35,425 nt of DNA from Chitinophagaceae bacterium (GTDB lineage: Bacteria > Bacteroidota > Bacteroidia > Chitinophagales > Chitinophagaceae): NCBI GenBank assembly GCA_947453295.1, contig CANGGD010000009.1:1-35425 (forward strand), given 5' to 3'. Shown here in pieces: positions 34,657 to 35,425 of the stretch. How positions within the stretch are numbered: the stretch's first letter is position 1; every line of letters begins with the position of its first letter. Position numbers and translations under genes: made by a program. The notes beneath the pieces are model-generated. The model had not been told where the DNA came from. It made no database searches and worked only from the letters and a program-made list of their open reading frames with translations.

Positions 34657-35061
34657 ATGATTATGAAAAATGAACAAACGTATAACATTCCTATAAAGTA
34701 CAGAAAAATGGAAAACCTACATATCGTTTTTTGGCTTTTCAAAGATATAGCCTGGTGTATGATATGGAAACCTTTGGGATTAATAATGATTGTGCCTACC
34801 CTAACAATATCAATTATCATTGCATGGAGAACCCGCCAATATATGAGTGAGCTTTGTCATAATGTTGCCATCACAGTTTGGATAAGTGCGAATAGTTATT
34901 GGATGATTAGTGAGTTTTTTAAATTTGATTCAATTCCATTATTTGGAGATTATACATACAAGCATTTAGCAATTATACCCTTTTTTATGGGCGTATTTTG
35001 TTTGGCATTTTACTATTTTTTCTGGAAACCAACTCATAAAGACGAATTGGACACTTTATAA
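34657..35061 (+). CDS. Small membrane protein of unknown function (four helices)
   Basis: 134 residues from the ATG at 34657; Met3 (34663) is an equally good start. Four hydrophobic segments lie at about 21-37, 39-57, 67-88 and 103-122, with basic residues between the second and third (WRTRQ) and a charged tail (HKDELDTL). Trp and aromatic residues are abundant. The overall pattern (IAWCMIWKPLG, ANSYWMISEFF, FYYFFWKP) looks like a conserved Bacteroidota membrane protein, but I know of no function. It stands between the sucD terminator and tRNA-Phe, so it is probably its own unit. Confidence 0.8.
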   Translation: MIMKNEQTYNIPIKYRKMENLHIVFWLFKDIAWCMIWKPLGLIMIVPTLTISIIIAWRTRQYMSELCHNVAITVWISANSYWMISEFFKFDSIPLFGDYTYKHLAIIPFFMGVFCLAFYYFFWKPTHKDELDTL

Positions 35062-35150
35062 ATTGATATTCTTAATAAGTTTTGTGTAATTGATTTAAGA
35101 GAAAAAAATGAATTTTACACAGCTAGAATTTTAAAAAGACACTTAAGTTC

Positions 35151-35181
35151 TTGTTTGTAATTGAATAGAAGCATATATTTG
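35151..35181 (+). promoter_or_regulatory. Bacteroidota promoter for tRNA-Phe (TTG-N20-TATATTTG)
   Basis: TTG at 35151-35153 and TATATTTG at 35174-35181 are separated by 20 bases. Transcription would start near 35188, about 18 bases before the mature tRNA. The match at both elements is good. Confidence 0.65.
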
Positions 35182-35205
35182 CACTCACTTTAAAAATAAG
35201 TGAAT

Positions 35206-35278
35206 GGTGCGGTAGCTCAGTTGGTAGAGCAATGGACTGAAAATCCATGTGTCGCCGGTTCAACCCCGGCCCACACCA
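35206..35278 (+). tRNA. tRNA-Phe (GAA)
   Basis: A 73-base cloverleaf. The D stem is GCTC/GAGC, the anticodon stem is ATGGA/TCCAT around the loop CTGAAAA with anticodon GAA, and the T stem is GCCGG/CCGGC around TTCAACC. The acceptor stem GGTGCGG/CCACACC has one apparent mismatch (C5-A68). The discriminator is A73, and CCA is not encoded (next bases are CT), so it would be added by the CCA-adding enzyme. Confidence 0.95.
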
Positions 35279-35283
35279 CTTTT

Positions 35284-35325
35284 AAGGGCTGATAATCAAC
35301 TAAATTACTGATTATCAGCCCTTTT
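35284..35325 (+). terminator. Rho-independent terminator after tRNA-Phe
   Basis: A perfect 15-bp stem (AAGGGCTGATAATCA with TGATTATCAGCCCTT) closes a 10-base loop and is followed by further Ts. It starts 6 bases after the tRNA. Confidence 0.92.
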
Positions 35326-35425
35326 TGTTTGCAAAATAATGTAAATAAGTGCACTATAATGCACCCTTTTGGAGCACTGTCGGAGCACCAGATTTTCACC
35401 CTCCCAGCTCGTGCTAAATTGCTTC
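35326..35425. other. Terminal 100 bases: short repeats and an open frame running off the edge
   Basis: The stretch holds an inverted pair GTGCA/TGCAC (35350-35365) and a direct repeat GGAGCAC (twice, about 35371-35388). From the ATG at 35359 one frame stays open to the edge (MHPFGALSEHQ and on), giving only 22 codons. No domain can be recognised. It is somewhat richer in G+C than the neighbouring DNA. Confidence 0.35.

Noticed and set aside
35217-35399. 60-aa minus-strand frame across the tRNA
   Set aside because: It is antisense to tRNA-Phe and its terminator; such frames are a classic false call.

Overview
This is an A+T-rich chromosomal window from a member of the Bacteroidota, most likely a Chitinophagaceae-type organism (family-level placement is inference). 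The supporting features are a short 289-residue primary sigma factor, several TAnnTTTG promoter cores typical of the phylum, a secreted protein with a type IX secretion (T9SS) C-terminal domain, a SecA with a long insertion-rich sequence, a MaeB-type malic enzyme and exported lipoproteins with short signal peptides. No transposase, rRNA, CRISPR array or phage gene was recognised. Most of the window is ordinary housekeeping DNA.

Positions 1-8603 are the most distinctive part: six minus-strand genes so tightly packed that they look like one operon. In transcription order they are a secreted alpha/beta-hydrolase, a DctA-like dicarboxylate symporter, two paralogous porin-like outer-membrane proteins, a lipoprotein with two duplicated lamin-tail domains, and a large second secreted esterase (GQSNGG nucleophile elbow) that ends in near-identical 49-residue repeats and runs off the left edge. 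My inference is an envelope system that hydrolyses an ester substrate and imports the acid released. A solitary plus-strand gene of unknown function (8854-10086, one membrane helix between two soluble domains) follows, with an operator-like tandem repeat upstream.

Positions 10103-15498 hold serS with a small lipoprotein c-type cytochrome (minus strand). Divergent to them is a plus-strand run: a conserved small protein, an exported cyclophilin, gcvH, a VanZ-like protein, an acyl-CoA thioesterase and a proline dehydrogenase. From 15501 to 18707 come a YfcE-like phosphodiesterase, homogentisate dioxygenase (hmgA) behind a good Bacteroidota promoter, the primary sigma factor and a START-like protein. 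From 18819 to 23765 come an LptF/LptG-type permease overlapping a superoxide dismutase with a Tat-like signal, an M20 dipeptidase and a T9SS-sorted secreted protein, closed by a strong terminator.

Positions 23832-25430 are scpB and atpG (minus strand), with atpG separated from the rest of the ATP synthase genes. Divergent from it are secA and a SPOR-domain protein, then maeB, mlaE and mlaF, sucD with a strong terminator, a small four-helix membrane protein, and tRNA-Phe(GAA) with its own promoter and a perfect 15-bp terminator hairpin. The last 100 bases hold short repeats and an open frame that runs off the right edge.
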